A stretch of 23,500 nt of DNA, taken from the NCBI GenBank assembly GCA_016946835.1, contig JACVTC010000039.1, positions 932,501-956,000 of the forward strand, read 5' to 3'. Below the pieces are notes generated by a model that was given only the letters and a program-made list of their open reading frames with translations, searched no databases and was not told the DNA's origin. Below are positions 12,560-20,313 of this stretch, piece after piece. This DNA is from Neocallimastix lanati (nom. inval.). Lineage: Eukaryota > Neocallimastigomycota > Neocallimastigomycetes > Neocallimastigales > Neocallimastigaceae. The position numbers and the translations under genes are program-made. Position 1 is the stretch's first letter. The number at the start of each line of letters is the position of its first letter.

Positions 12560-13110
12560 TATATTTTTTTTCCAATAATTAATGTTTACTTTATTATAGA
12601 AATCATAAATTATTCTATCTTCTTTTTTAAGAGAAGGAATATGTTCTTCTATTAAGTTTTTTCAAAAACCATAAGATTCATTATCTTCAAAATTCCATCT
12701 GTCGCTACCCCAGAAATGAATATTAACAGAATTATTTCCTTTTATAGAACGAACGAATAATCGATTTCAGGTTGAAGACCTCCTTAGATTAAACACCAAT
12801 TAATTTTACTTAATCTTTATTCAGCCTTAATTATTTTACCATTTTTACTTTTATCTTCAGTAATATTATTTGGTATTATATCTTTTAGTTCTTTAATTAT
12901 ATCTTCATAATCATTAGCATCTTTTATTTCCTTCCTTAATAAGTTCATTATCTGTATAAACTAAACTTTTTTTTTAATTTTGCTTGATAATGTTTGAGAG
13001 AATCAAAAAAAAAAAAAAAAAAAAGTATGAAATATAAAACTTAATTTCTGATTCATTTTTATTATCACGGATAGAATTTTGTAATTTATAGTAAAAAGCT
13101 CAATTTTCAA
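12560..13110 (-). pseudogene. Decayed gene of unknown family
   Basis: The minus strand holds a chain of protein-like segments broken by stops and frameshifts. In order they are: a piece with AFYYKLQNSIRDNKNESEI (13100-13040) preceded by an in-frame TGA; an A run at about 13004-13024; DSLKHYQAKLKKK; DNELIKEGN; DANDYEDIIKELKDIIPNNI ending in KIIKAE and TAA; then KGNNSVNIHFWGSDRWNFED, an in-frame TGA after SYGF, and NLIEEHIPSLKKEDRIIYDF. At least two frame changes and three stops are needed to pass through. GC is visibly above the flanks, which supports former coding. Introns could explain some breaks, but the stops inside well-conserved-looking pieces favour decay. I do not recognise the family. 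Confidence 0.55.
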
Positions 13111-13305
13111 AAAATAAAAAAAAAATGAAGGATGATACAAATAAAAGTTTATTTAAAGTTGTTTTATATTTATAATTTTTATAATTTTTTGTTATCAAAT
13201 ATTATAATATAATTAATACATAATTATATAATTTAAAAATTATATATTTTTATTCATTATATCATTTTATTTTTTTATTTTTTTATTTAACATACTGATT
13301 TATTC

Positions 13306-13392
13306 ATAATAAATAATTAATAATAAATAATTAATAGTAAATAATTAATAGTAAATAATTAATAGTAAATAATTAATAGTAAATAATTAAAT
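13306..13392. repeat. 14-bp tandem repeat, about six copies
   Basis: The unit TAAATAATTAATAG repeats head to tail with a 14-bp period. The first one or two units have A in place of the final G. No coding potential. Confidence 0.85.
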
Positions 13393-13593
13393 AAATATTT
13401 TACTTTATATTCTTAAAAATACTTTATAAATAAATAAACTGAATAATTAATATTAATATATTCAGAAATTCAGAATTAATAATTATATATATCAAAATCT
13501 TTCAATAATAATTTAAGTAATTTATTTTCAAAAAAAAAGCTTCTTTATATAAATTAATATATGTTTTAAACCAAGAAGAAAATTTATTTTATA

Positions 13594-13809
13594 ATGATTA
13601 CAAAAGGAAAAGTACAAAATTTTGGAAAAACTGATGAAATCAATATTTGTTTTAAACAATATAAAACTATGGAATCCAAATTAATTGATAATGGAAACCT
13701 AGAAATGATAAATGACATCTTCAAAAACATCATTAATAAAATGTTGAAAAACGCGATAGAATCCAAAAATTCCAAAGTGGTAATAAAATTTCCAAAAGTA
13801 AGCTGGTAG
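13594..13809 (+). CDS. 71-codon ORF of unknown function, probably a gene fragment
   Basis: The ORF starts MITKGKVQNFGKTDEINI and ends KVVIKFPKVSW before TAG. It is Lys/Asn/Ile-rich, with no membrane segment. Composition is richer than the surroundings (gga, gac, acg, tcc codons), so it looks like real coding sequence. AAA|GTAAGC near the end could be a splice donor. Further protein-like scraps follow on the same strand (about 13960-14060, including EDIVEINYKINNING), interrupted by stops. The simplest reading is a decayed gene of which this is the longest open piece. No family recognised; an overlapping minus-strand ORF looks like its shadow. Confidence 0.35.
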   Translation: MITKGKVQNFGKTDEINICFKQYKTMESKLIDNGNLEMINDIFKNIINKMLKNAIESKNSKVVIKFPKVSW

Positions 13810-14189
13810 ATCTCCGAGGTAGTTAGATAGAATACATAATTTTATTAACACTTTTTATAATATTTTTATGATTGAATTTTTTTTTTATTATAATTATTAG
13901 AAAATTTTAAAATTGTAAAACCAAAATTAAAATATAATTTTAATAGTTAATATAAAGGTAGAGAAAACTAAAGGCGGTATAAAAATTTTAAGTGCTAATT
14001 AAAGTGGAAGATATCGTAGAAATAAATTATAAAATAAATAACATTAATGGTAAAATTTAATATAGAAATAATTCCAGTTTAGTTTCTTATAAAACAATTT
14101 TTTTATTATATTAAGAAAGAAATAAAAATCTCTTATAAATATTTTATTTAATTTCTAATTAACAATCTTTTGTACTTTTCTTAGTTGAT

Positions 14190-14330
14190 TTCCGGATAAA
14201 GTTTATCCTGACTAATTAGGCTGGTAGGCTTTGAACTTCTATATTTTATATTAAATAGTACAGTAATTGTGGCGTATGACACAATTCAGGATGTAAGTTG
14301 CACGTAAGACAACAAGTACTATCATAATGT
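14190..14330. other. GC-richer patch with three perfect inverted repeats
   Basis: GGATAAA/TTTATCC (14194-14208, one-base centre). ATAGTAC (14255-14261) pairs with GTACTAT (14316-14322). Nested inside, AATTGTG (14265-14271) pairs with CACAATT (14280-14286). The patch is much less AT-biased than its flanks, has no open frame, and ends about 65 bases from the left target duplication. It could be a remnant of another mobile element, a structured RNA or regulatory DNA; nothing in the sequence decides between these. Confidence 0.4.
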
Positions 14331-14393
14331 TAAAAATAAAATAAAGTTTTGTATAATTATTGTATGAAAGAAAATTCTTGAAAGAAAATTTTA

Positions 14394-14398
14394 TATAT
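14394..14398. repeat. Left target-site duplication TATAT
   Basis: Five bases TATAT directly precede the shared LTR sequence and match TATAT at 20569-20573. Five base pairs is the usual copia/Ty1 duplication. In DNA this AT-rich a chance match is not negligible. Confidence 0.6.
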
Positions 14399-14653
14399 TT
14401 TTGTTTTTTATTTTTATTTTATTTTATTTTTTTATTTTTTTTTTTTTATTTATTTAAGTTCTATTTTATTTAATTATTAAATTATTATTTTATTTTATAC
14501 TAATTACATGTATTAGTTTTTTTTTTACTACATCAATTACACAATAACTTCATATTAATATTATATGTATTAAGCCACATACATACATACATACATAGAG
14601 ATTTAAATATATATAATATAAATTACTATACTATTTGAACTTTATTTTTAACA
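14399..14653 (-). repeat. 3' LTR of the copia element (left end of window copy)
   Basis: 255 bp identical, base for base, to 20314-20568. On the coding strand it begins TGTTAAAAATAAAG and ends ACAAAA. If strict TG...CA ends are imposed it is 252 bp (14402-14653), but then the flanks no longer match. It includes a four-fold CATA repeat (14577-14597 region) and long A/T runs. Confidence 0.93.
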
Positions 14654-14661
14654 CTCCTCCT
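14654..14661 (-). other. Polypurine tract (AGGAGGAG) next to the 3' LTR
   Basis: On the coding strand AGGAGGAG abuts the TGTT end of the 3' LTR, 15 bases after the pol stop codon. This is the expected place and composition for the plus-strand DNA primer of an LTR retrotransposon, and it stands out in AT-rich DNA. It also fixes the LTR's TG end. Confidence 0.85.
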
Positions 14662-14676
14662 AAAGTTCAATTGTGA

Positions 14677-17600
14677 CTAACACTTCACCATAATAGAATC
14701 TCTAAATTTATTTAATAGATATGTATTAAGATACTTTGTAAAACCATCGGCTAGATTATCTTCAGACTTTATATATTTTAGTTTTATTTTATTTTCTTTA
14801 ATAAGATCTCTTGTGTGGTGATATTTTATGTCTATGTGTCTAGATCTTGGGTTAATAGTTTCATTTTCGCAATTATAAATGGCAGCTTTATTATCTACAT
14901 TTATTGTTATACAATTACAATTTAATTTTAATTCATTTAATACATTTTCATACCACAAGCAATGTCTAGCGCATTCATTTATTCCATAATATTCACTTTC
15001 GGCAGAAGATACAGATACACAGTGTTGTAATTTTGAATACCATGAGGTAGGTCCTGAACCTATTTTAATTATATAACCCGTAGTAGATTTTCTAGACTCT
15101 ACATCTCCTCCGTAATCTGCATCTACATAAACATTTAATTTTAAGTTTCCTGAATACCTTAAACCATAATTAGGTTTTCCCTTGAGGTATCTAAATATTT
15201 TGATGACATTATACCAATCTTCATAATTTGGATCTTTGGCTTTTCTGGAAGCTTTATTCACAGGAAATAAGATATCCGGTCTAGTACATATCGCGAGATA
15301 TAATAAACTACCTATAGCTTGTTGGTATTTCGTGATATTGAATTTTCTTTTTCTTAATTCTTCATTTTCTTCTGGTATCATATTTGAAGATATTTTATAC
15401 TTATCTATATCAAATTTTCTTAATATATTCTCTAGATATTTATGTTGTTGCAATAGATAGCCGTCCTTTCCTTTTATAAATTTAACGCCAATGATTGTAT
15501 CCACAGGACTTATATCAGTTATGTTAAAATAATTTTTTAATAAATGTTTTGTTTTATATGCTTCATGTTCATTACCTGTTAATAATATATCATCTACATA
15601 AACTGTAAGAAGACAAATAATTTTATTCCGATCATTCATTTTAACGTAAATGCATGGTTCACTTCGAAGTCTATTAAAACCAATATTTATAAGTTTTTCA
15701 TTTAAAGTCTCGTTCCACAAACGACCAGACTGTTTCAAACCGTACAAGGCTTTATTTAGTTTCCAATAGCCATTTTTATAATCTTCAGCACCTTCTGGAA
15801 TTTCCATATAAACATCTTCGTTTAGTGTAGCGTTTAGGTAGGCTGATTTTATATCAATTTGATATATATTAAAGTTATTGGCTGATGCAATAGCAGTTGC
15901 TATTCTCAAAGAGTCCTGTTTCAATGTGGGCGAGAACGTCTCATTATAATCAATGCCTTGTTTTTGTGTAAAACCTCTGGCTACCAGTCTTGCTTTTCTT
16001 TTATTTATACTATTGTCTGAATTATATTTGTATCTGAACACCCACTTTGGTGTTATTATATTACTACCCTTGGGTACCCTATCAACTTTCTTATAAACTT
16101 TTAAGTTTTTCATGCTGTTTAATTCCTCCTTGACTGCTTGTAACCATTCATTTTTATCAATTTTATTGAATATATCAGGATAATTATAGGGTTCACACAG
16201 CTCCTCCTTTGTAGATAATAAAGAAAAATTATCTTCTATTATATCCATTAAATCAAATGATTTTATTTTCTTTGATTCTGGTTTTAATTCAGAATCAAGT
16301 TTTCTCTTACCTTTCCGTTTAACGTTCTTGTCCTTTAAATTTGATGATTTTAATTTCTTTGATTCAGGTTTTGTTTCTGAATCAAGTTTTCTCTTACCTT
16401 TACGTTTACTTGTTTTCTTATTATTTGTTTTATCTGGTGTTTCTTTATCATTATTAATATTTGATATTGTAGAATTATTTGATTTATTATTCATATCTAA
16501 TTTATTTAATTCTTTATTTTCATTTGAATTTAATTCTTTATTTTCATTTGAATTTAATTCTTTGTTTACATTTGAATTTAATTCTTTGTTTACATTTGAA
16601 TTTAATTCTTTGTTTACATTTGAATTTAATTCATTTTTTATATTTGAATTTAATTCTTTGTTTACTTTTGAATTTAATTCATTTTTTATATTTGAATTTA
16701 ATTCTTTGTTTACTTTTGAATTTAATTCTTTGTTTACATTTGAATTTAATTCTTTGCTTACATTTGAATTTAATTCATTTTTTATATTTGAATTTAATTC
16801 TTTATTTATATTTGAATTTAATTCATTGTTTATATTTGAAATTAATCCTTTGTTTATATTTGAATTTAATTCATTGTTTATATTTGAATTTAATTCTTTG
16901 TTTATATTAGAATTATTATTTATACGTTGGACATCGTTCATATTCGACTGACCATCATATAAATTATTAATTCTCATTTTTGTATTAAAATTATTTTTAT
17001 ATAAATTATTATTTGGAATATAATTATTTTTTACATAATTATTATCAATGGAACTTGAATTTCCATTCATAACGTTATCATTACAATTTGAATTATGTAT
17101 GGATTGTTCCATTTTATCATTTTTATTGTTTATGTTGTTAATTAAATTATATTTACCTTGAGAATTATCTTCTGAATTTTTATTGTTTAAATTTCCTGAA
17201 TTTGGTGAATTTTGAGCATTATTTTCATAATTTATAATTTTATTAATATAATTATTATTTAAATTATTATCATTTAAATATAAATGACCCTTATATTCAT
17301 TTAGAAAATTATTATAATTTTCATTTTGAATATAATTATTTTTATTTAAATAATTTAAATTAGGATTTATAAATCCAGCATTATAATTGTAAATGGCCGG
17401 ATTTAAGTTTTCTGCAAAAGGTAAATTGCTACTTATATTACTATTTAAATTATTTAAAGGTAAAATATTATAATTATTATAATTTTTATATGGGTCAATT
17501 ATATTGGTTGATTGGGGAAAATTTTTATTTGGATTAGGACTATAAGTAAAATTAATATTATTATCATTTAAATAATTTTTATTAAAATTATATTTATTTA

Positions 17601-19302
17601 AATTATTATCATTTGGATAATTATTATTTATATTATTATTATTATTTAAATTATTATTTTCTAAATAATTATTATTTAAATTATTTAAGTTATCATTATT
17701 ATTTATATTGTTATTATTTTTATTTTCTTCTCTATTTTCTGTTGTCTCTTTATTTTCATGTTCCTTATTTTTGTTATTATAGTCTTGGAGTAATACTGTA
17801 TTTTTGTTATTTTCATCGTATTCTTCCATATTAACCTCAAAGTTATATATTTCTGGTCTTGTAGAAGGTGCGGAAATATTACCAGGGGTATCTTCGAAGA
17901 ATTCAACTGTCCTTGAAAGGACTATTTTATTATTTGTAGTATCATATATTATGTAGGCTGTTGGATTTTTATCATCATATCCTAAAAATATTCCAGGAAG
18001 GGAGGTTCCGTTGAATTTTCGCCTAAATTGTTTTGGGATATAAAAGTAAACTTGGCAACCAAATACTCTAAACTTTTCATAATCGACCTTTTCTTGATAT
18101 AATTCCTCAAAAGGCACTTTGTTGTTGTTACCATTATGTGGTAACCTATTATGAATGTAATTTGCTGTCCTTACAGCATCTTCCCAATATTTATGATTTA
18201 GCTTACCGTCTTTGAGCATGGCGGTGGCGTTATAAATGAGGGTTTCTTGAAAACGTTCGGCTCTTCCGTTTTGCTGTGGGTTGTAAGGTATTGAAAATTG
18301 TTGTTCAATACCATTTTCTTCACAAAATTTCCTAAAGTTATTATTTGTAAACTCAGTACCATTGTCGGTTCGTATATATTTAATATTTTTGTTGAAAATG
18401 TTGGTGACTTTCTTATACCATTTTCTGAAAATATTGAACACTTCGGCTTTTGAGTTCATAAAAAAGACCCATCCGTACCTGGTATAATCATCTAATATAC
18501 TTAAGAAATATTTATTTCCATATATGGAGCTATCTAGGGATGACACTGTATCCATATGTATAAGTTCAAACGGCTCTTTTGATTTGTTTCTTGCTTTGTT
18601 ATAAGGTTTATTTCTCATCTTGGACGCACATATTATACATTTATTTTGTATGTTTATATTATTTAATTTTTCTTTAATGTTATCTATATAAAAGTGGCCA
18701 AGACGGCGGTGCCATAGCTCCATGTTTTCTGTGTTAAAAGCTTTTATAATATTGTCACATGTAATAGTCTTTTTGTTGTTGTCCCTATTATATTCTATTT
18801 TATTTTTGAAAGTCCATACTTTATATATTTTGGATTTATTAGATTTGGTAGTAAATATCCTTTTGCCTTCTTTGTTGTAAATGGTAACTAAATTTTTATT
18901 ATTAAAATTGTAAAATATTGTTTTATAACCTTCTTCACTTAAGTTGTCTATTGACAACAAACTTCTTTTGAATTTAGGAATATATAATACATTTCGTAAT
19001 GTAATTTCATTATTGTTAATATAGCCTACGTACGTACCTTTGTACGTAGCAGTAACTGTACCTCCGTCAGCGAATTGGATAATTTCTTCACACCTTATCT
19101 TATCTATTAAACTTGATAATGCATTTGTCATGTGATAGGTGGCTCCGGAGTCAATTGTCCAACTGACTATATTACTTGGTAGCTTCGCTTTAGTTGACGG
19201 GGCAGTCACATAATAACTGAGGTTTTGTCTCGGCATGTTATTTTCTGCTTTAGTAGCGTCCACGCCTCGGTCGAACGGAGTATGAGGATTGGATATCTTC
19301 AT
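14677..19302 (-). CDS. pol: copia-type Pol polyprotein: protease, integrase, RT, RNase H
   Basis: 1541 codons from the first in-frame ATG; the frame is open for only eight more codons upstream. Domains by residue: aspartic protease with DSGATYH (D51); integrase zinc-binding HRRLGH (H198, H203) with CIIC; integrase catalytic triad D251 (HMDT), D313 (TDNGTEF), E349 (GRAERF), a D,D35E spacing; C-terminal integrase segment with FGCQVYF and FLGYDD; an Asn-rich low-complexity linker about 510-1040; RT about 1050-1300 with YVDD at 1235-1238; RNase H from about 1390 with DAD (D1394), SSAESEY and ADGFTK near the end. All expected catalytic residues are present and there is no stop. The linker holds about 17 copies of an 8-residue repeat and a duplicated basic block. 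The frame overlaps gag by 53 nt in the +1 frame, so Pol is probably made as a Gag-Pol fusion. Confidence 0.95.
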   Translation of the reverse strand: MKISNPHTPFDRGVDATKAENNMPRQNLSYYVTAPSTKAKLPSNIVSWTIDSGATYHMTNALSSLIDKIRCEEIIQFADGGTVTATYKGTYVGYINNNEITLRNVLYIPKFKRSLLSIDNLSEEGYKTIFYNFNNKNLVTIYNKEGKRIFTTKSNKSKIYKVWTFKNKIEYNRDNNKKTITCDNIIKAFNTENMELWHRRLGHFYIDNIKEKLNNINIQNKCIICASKMRNKPYNKARNKSKEPFELIHMDTVSSLDSSIYGNKYFLSILDDYTRYGWVFFMNSKAEVFNIFRKWYKKVTNIFNKNIKYIRTDNGTEFTNNNFRKFCEENGIEQQFSIPYNPQQNGRAERFQETLIYNATAMLKDGKLNHKYWEDAVRTANYIHNRLPHNGNNNKVPFEELYQEKVDYEKFRVFGCQVYFYIPKQFRRKFNGTSLPGIFLGYDDKNPTAYIIYDTTNNKIVLSRTVEFFEDTPGNISAPSTRPEIYNFEVNMEEYDENNKNTVLLQDYNNKNKEHENKETTENREENKNNNNINNNDNLNNLNNNYLENNNLNNNNNINNNYPNDNNLNKYNFNKNYLNDNNINFTYSPNPNKNFPQSTNIIDPYKNYNNYNILPLNNLNSNISSNLPFAENLNPAIYNYNAGFINPNLNYLNKNNYIQNENYNNFLNEYKGHLYLNDNNLNNNYINKIINYENNAQNSPNSGNLNNKNSEDNSQGKYNLINNINNKNDKMEQSIHNSNCNDNVMNGNSSSIDNNYVKNNYIPNNNLYKNNFNTKMRINNLYDGQSNMNDVQRINNNSNINKELNSNINNELNSNINKGLISNINNELNSNINKELNSNIKNELNSNVSKELNSNVNKELNSKVNKELNSNIKNELNSKVNKELNSNIKNELNSNVNKELNSNVNKELNSNVNKELNSNENKELNSNENKELNKLDMNNKSNNSTISNINNDKETPDKTNNKKTSKRKGKRKLDSETKPESKKLKSSNLKDKNVKRKGKRKLDSELKPESKKIKSFDLMDIIEDNFSLLSTKEELCEPYNYPDIFNKIDKNEWLQAVKEELNSMKNLKVYKKVDRVPKGSNIITPKWVFRYKYNSDNSINKRKARLVARGFTQKQGIDYNETFSPTLKQDSLRIATAIASANNFNIYQIDIKSAYLNATLNEDVYMEIPEGAEDYKNGYWKLNKALYGLKQSGRLWNETLNEKLINIGFNRLRSEPCIYVKMNDRNKIICLLTVYVDDILLTGNEHEAYKTKHLLKNYFNITDISPVDTIIGVKFIKGKDGYLLQQHKYLENILRKFDIDKYKISSNMIPEENEELRKRKFNITKYQQAIGSLLYLAICTRPDILFPVNKASRKAKDPNYEDWYNVIKIFRYLKGKPNYGLRYSGNLKLNVYVDADYGGDVESRKSTTGYIIKIGSGPTSWYSKLQHCVSVSSAESEYYGINECARHCLWYENVLNELKLNCNCITINVDNKAAIYNCENETINPRSRHIDIKYHHTRDLIKENKIKLKYIKSEDNLADGFTKYLNTYLLNKFRDSIMVKC
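16235..16412 (-). repeat. 87-bp tandem duplication encoding a basic, NLS-like block
   Basis: Within pol two copies of a 29-codon segment lie head to tail; each begins KRKGKRKLDSE and continues KPESKK, with identity at most positions. The matching DNA stretches near 16298 and 16385 are 87 bases apart. The basic clusters resemble nuclear localisation signals. Ty1 integrase is known to need a C-terminal bipartite signal, so a nuclear import role is a reasonable inference. Confidence 0.8.
16501..16912 (-). repeat. 24-bp coding minisatellite in pol, about 17 copies
   Basis: The 8-residue unit NKELNSNV and variants (NKELNSNI, KNELNSNI, NKELNSKV, NKELNSNE) repeats in frame. Period is 24 bp throughout, so copy number can change without breaking pol. 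It lies in the Asn-rich linker between integrase and RT. The opposite strand is also open, giving long antisense frames that I treat as shadows. Confidence 0.93.
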
Positions 19303-20290
19303 CTGAATTGTAATCTTCGAGGCTTATTTGAGCATCAGCAAATTCGCAATACCCATCCTCTTTGTTTATACTTGCGTTGTTGGCTTTGATATTATTGTTC
19401 TTTTTTCTTTTGTTCTTCTCATTATGCCAACAGTCCCGTGCTATATGTCCTAGCTTGTTACATATATAACATCTTTTTTTTTCTCTGTTGTTTCTTGGTG
19501 TGAATCTATTTTTCTTGGTCATTGAGTTAACGTTTATCACTGTATTATTCTTGTGGTTATTTTCTTTTCTAAGTTCCTTAAGATATTTTAGCTTAGGGAC
19601 CTTCTTTTTTAGACATTTGGTAACATCTTCCCATTTCCCATCGTGGTCCATTATGTTAACTTCCAATGTTATTTCATATGGAAGAGCGAGATAAAGATAT
19701 TCAAATTTCTTCTCATCGCTGATTTCCATTTCAAGACTACTTAATTCATTGAAAATGTTGTTCATTTCTTCAATAAATAATGAAATATCATTTTCTTTGT
19801 TATATTTCATATTCTCTAACTTATTTTTTAATTCTAATTTCCTTTCTTCATTTGATCTAGTATTACTTGCTTTTAAAATGTTCCAAATTTGATAGGCACT
19901 AGATCTTTGAAAATCTAATTTAATTTTGATTTCATCTGATATGCTATTGTTTATCAGATGCTTAGCTAAAGAATCTAGCTTTATCATTTCTTTTGTGACG
20001 TCTTTTTCATAATATAGGTCATCACAACCTCTAACCTTTTTATATTTCTTTAGATTTTCTTTAGCTATTTTGTTTTTCTTTATAACTTTTACCTTTTCTT
20101 CGTAAACATAGTCATCAACATCATTAATAACTAATAAAAGATCCATATCCGTTAACCATAGTCTGTAGTTATTTGATGTTAATAGGTGTTTTGTAGTAGT
20201 TGGTTTATTTGCTATGTTTACTGTATTTATTTGGTTTAATGTATTTACTGTTTCTTCAACAGTATTCGTTATATTCCTTTTTTCACTCAT
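19250..20290 (-). CDS. gag: copia-type Gag (nucleocapsid precursor)
   Basis: 346 residues. The N-terminal half has the usual copia gag-polypeptide pattern: LTSNNYRLWLTDMDLLL near residues 37-53, YQIWNILKASNTR, then a helical stretch with ENDISLFIEEMNNIFNELSS and LYLALPYEI. A CCHC zinc knuckle, CYICNKLGHIARDC, lies at residues 274-287 (C274, C277, H282, C287), surrounded by basic residues, as expected for RNA binding. The start ATG lies 23 bases after the 5' LTR, so the leader is extremely short. The C-terminus (SVRPRRGRY) is encoded in the overlap with pol. Confidence 0.93.
   Translation of the reverse strand: MSEKRNITNTVEETVNTLNQINTVNIANKPTTTKHLLTSNNYRLWLTDMDLLLVINDVDDYVYEEKVKVIKKNKIAKENLKKYKKVRGCDDLYYEKDVTKEMIKLDSLAKHLINNSISDEIKIKLDFQRSSAYQIWNILKASNTRSNEERKLELKNKLENMKYNKENDISLFIEEMNNIFNELSSLEMEISDEKKFEYLYLALPYEITLEVNIMDHDGKWEDVTKCLKKKVPKLKYLKELRKENNHKNNTVINVNSMTKKNRFTPRNNREKKRCYICNKLGHIARDCWHNEKNKRKKNNNIKANNASINKEDGYCEFADAQISLEDYNSDEDIQSSYSVRPRRGRY
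19264..19270 (-). promoter_or_regulatory. Candidate +1 frameshift site CCG-AGG-C
   Basis: Within the gag/pol overlap, gag codons read CGA CCG AGG CGT. Pol is in the +1 frame and has a stop just above the overlap (TAA near 19325), so a shift must fall between there and the gag stop at 19250. CCG-AGG-C shares AGG-C with the known Ty1 site CUU-AGG-C, where a rare AGG codon stalls the ribosome. GC-rich CCG and AGG codons are probably rare here. Assignment is by analogy only; initiation at the pol ATG (19302) is an alternative. Confidence 0.4.
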
Positions 20291-20298
20291 TACTGCTA

Positions 20299-20313
20299 AT
20301 GAGACTCTTAATC
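20299..20313 (-). other. Primer-binding site matching the anticodon arm of tRNA-Lys(CUU)
   Basis: Directly after the 5' LTR the coding strand reads GATTAAGAGTCTCAT. Its complement, ATGAGACTCTTAATC, equals the anticodon stem-loop of common eukaryotic tRNA-Lys(CUU), roughly tRNA positions 26-40; one more base (20314) also fits. No match to a tRNA 3' end starting TGG is present. Priming from an internal tRNA cut is established for Drosophila copia (initiator Met half-tRNA); a lysine version here is inferred. Confidence 0.7.

Noticed and set aside
14210-14240. Possible tRNA fragment near GGCTGGTAGGCTTTGAACTTC
   Set aside because: No acceptor stem or proper B box; the GTTCGA-like match fails and no cloverleaf can be drawn.
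15236-15460. Plus-strand ORF of 74 codons, and others at 19488-19694 and 20200-20388
   Set aside because: Antisense shadows of pol RT, gag, and gag/LTR respectively, with no protein-like features of their own.
16328-16951. Long plus-strand ORFs rich in Phe/Leu repeats (also 16479-16910 in another frame)
   Set aside because: They are antisense reads of the pol minisatellite; periodic DNA leaves several frames open at once.
17613-17834. Plus-strand Tyr/Leu-rich ORF and the minus-strand ORF at 17703-17906
   Set aside because: Shadows of the Asn-rich linker and integrase C-terminus of pol in other frames.
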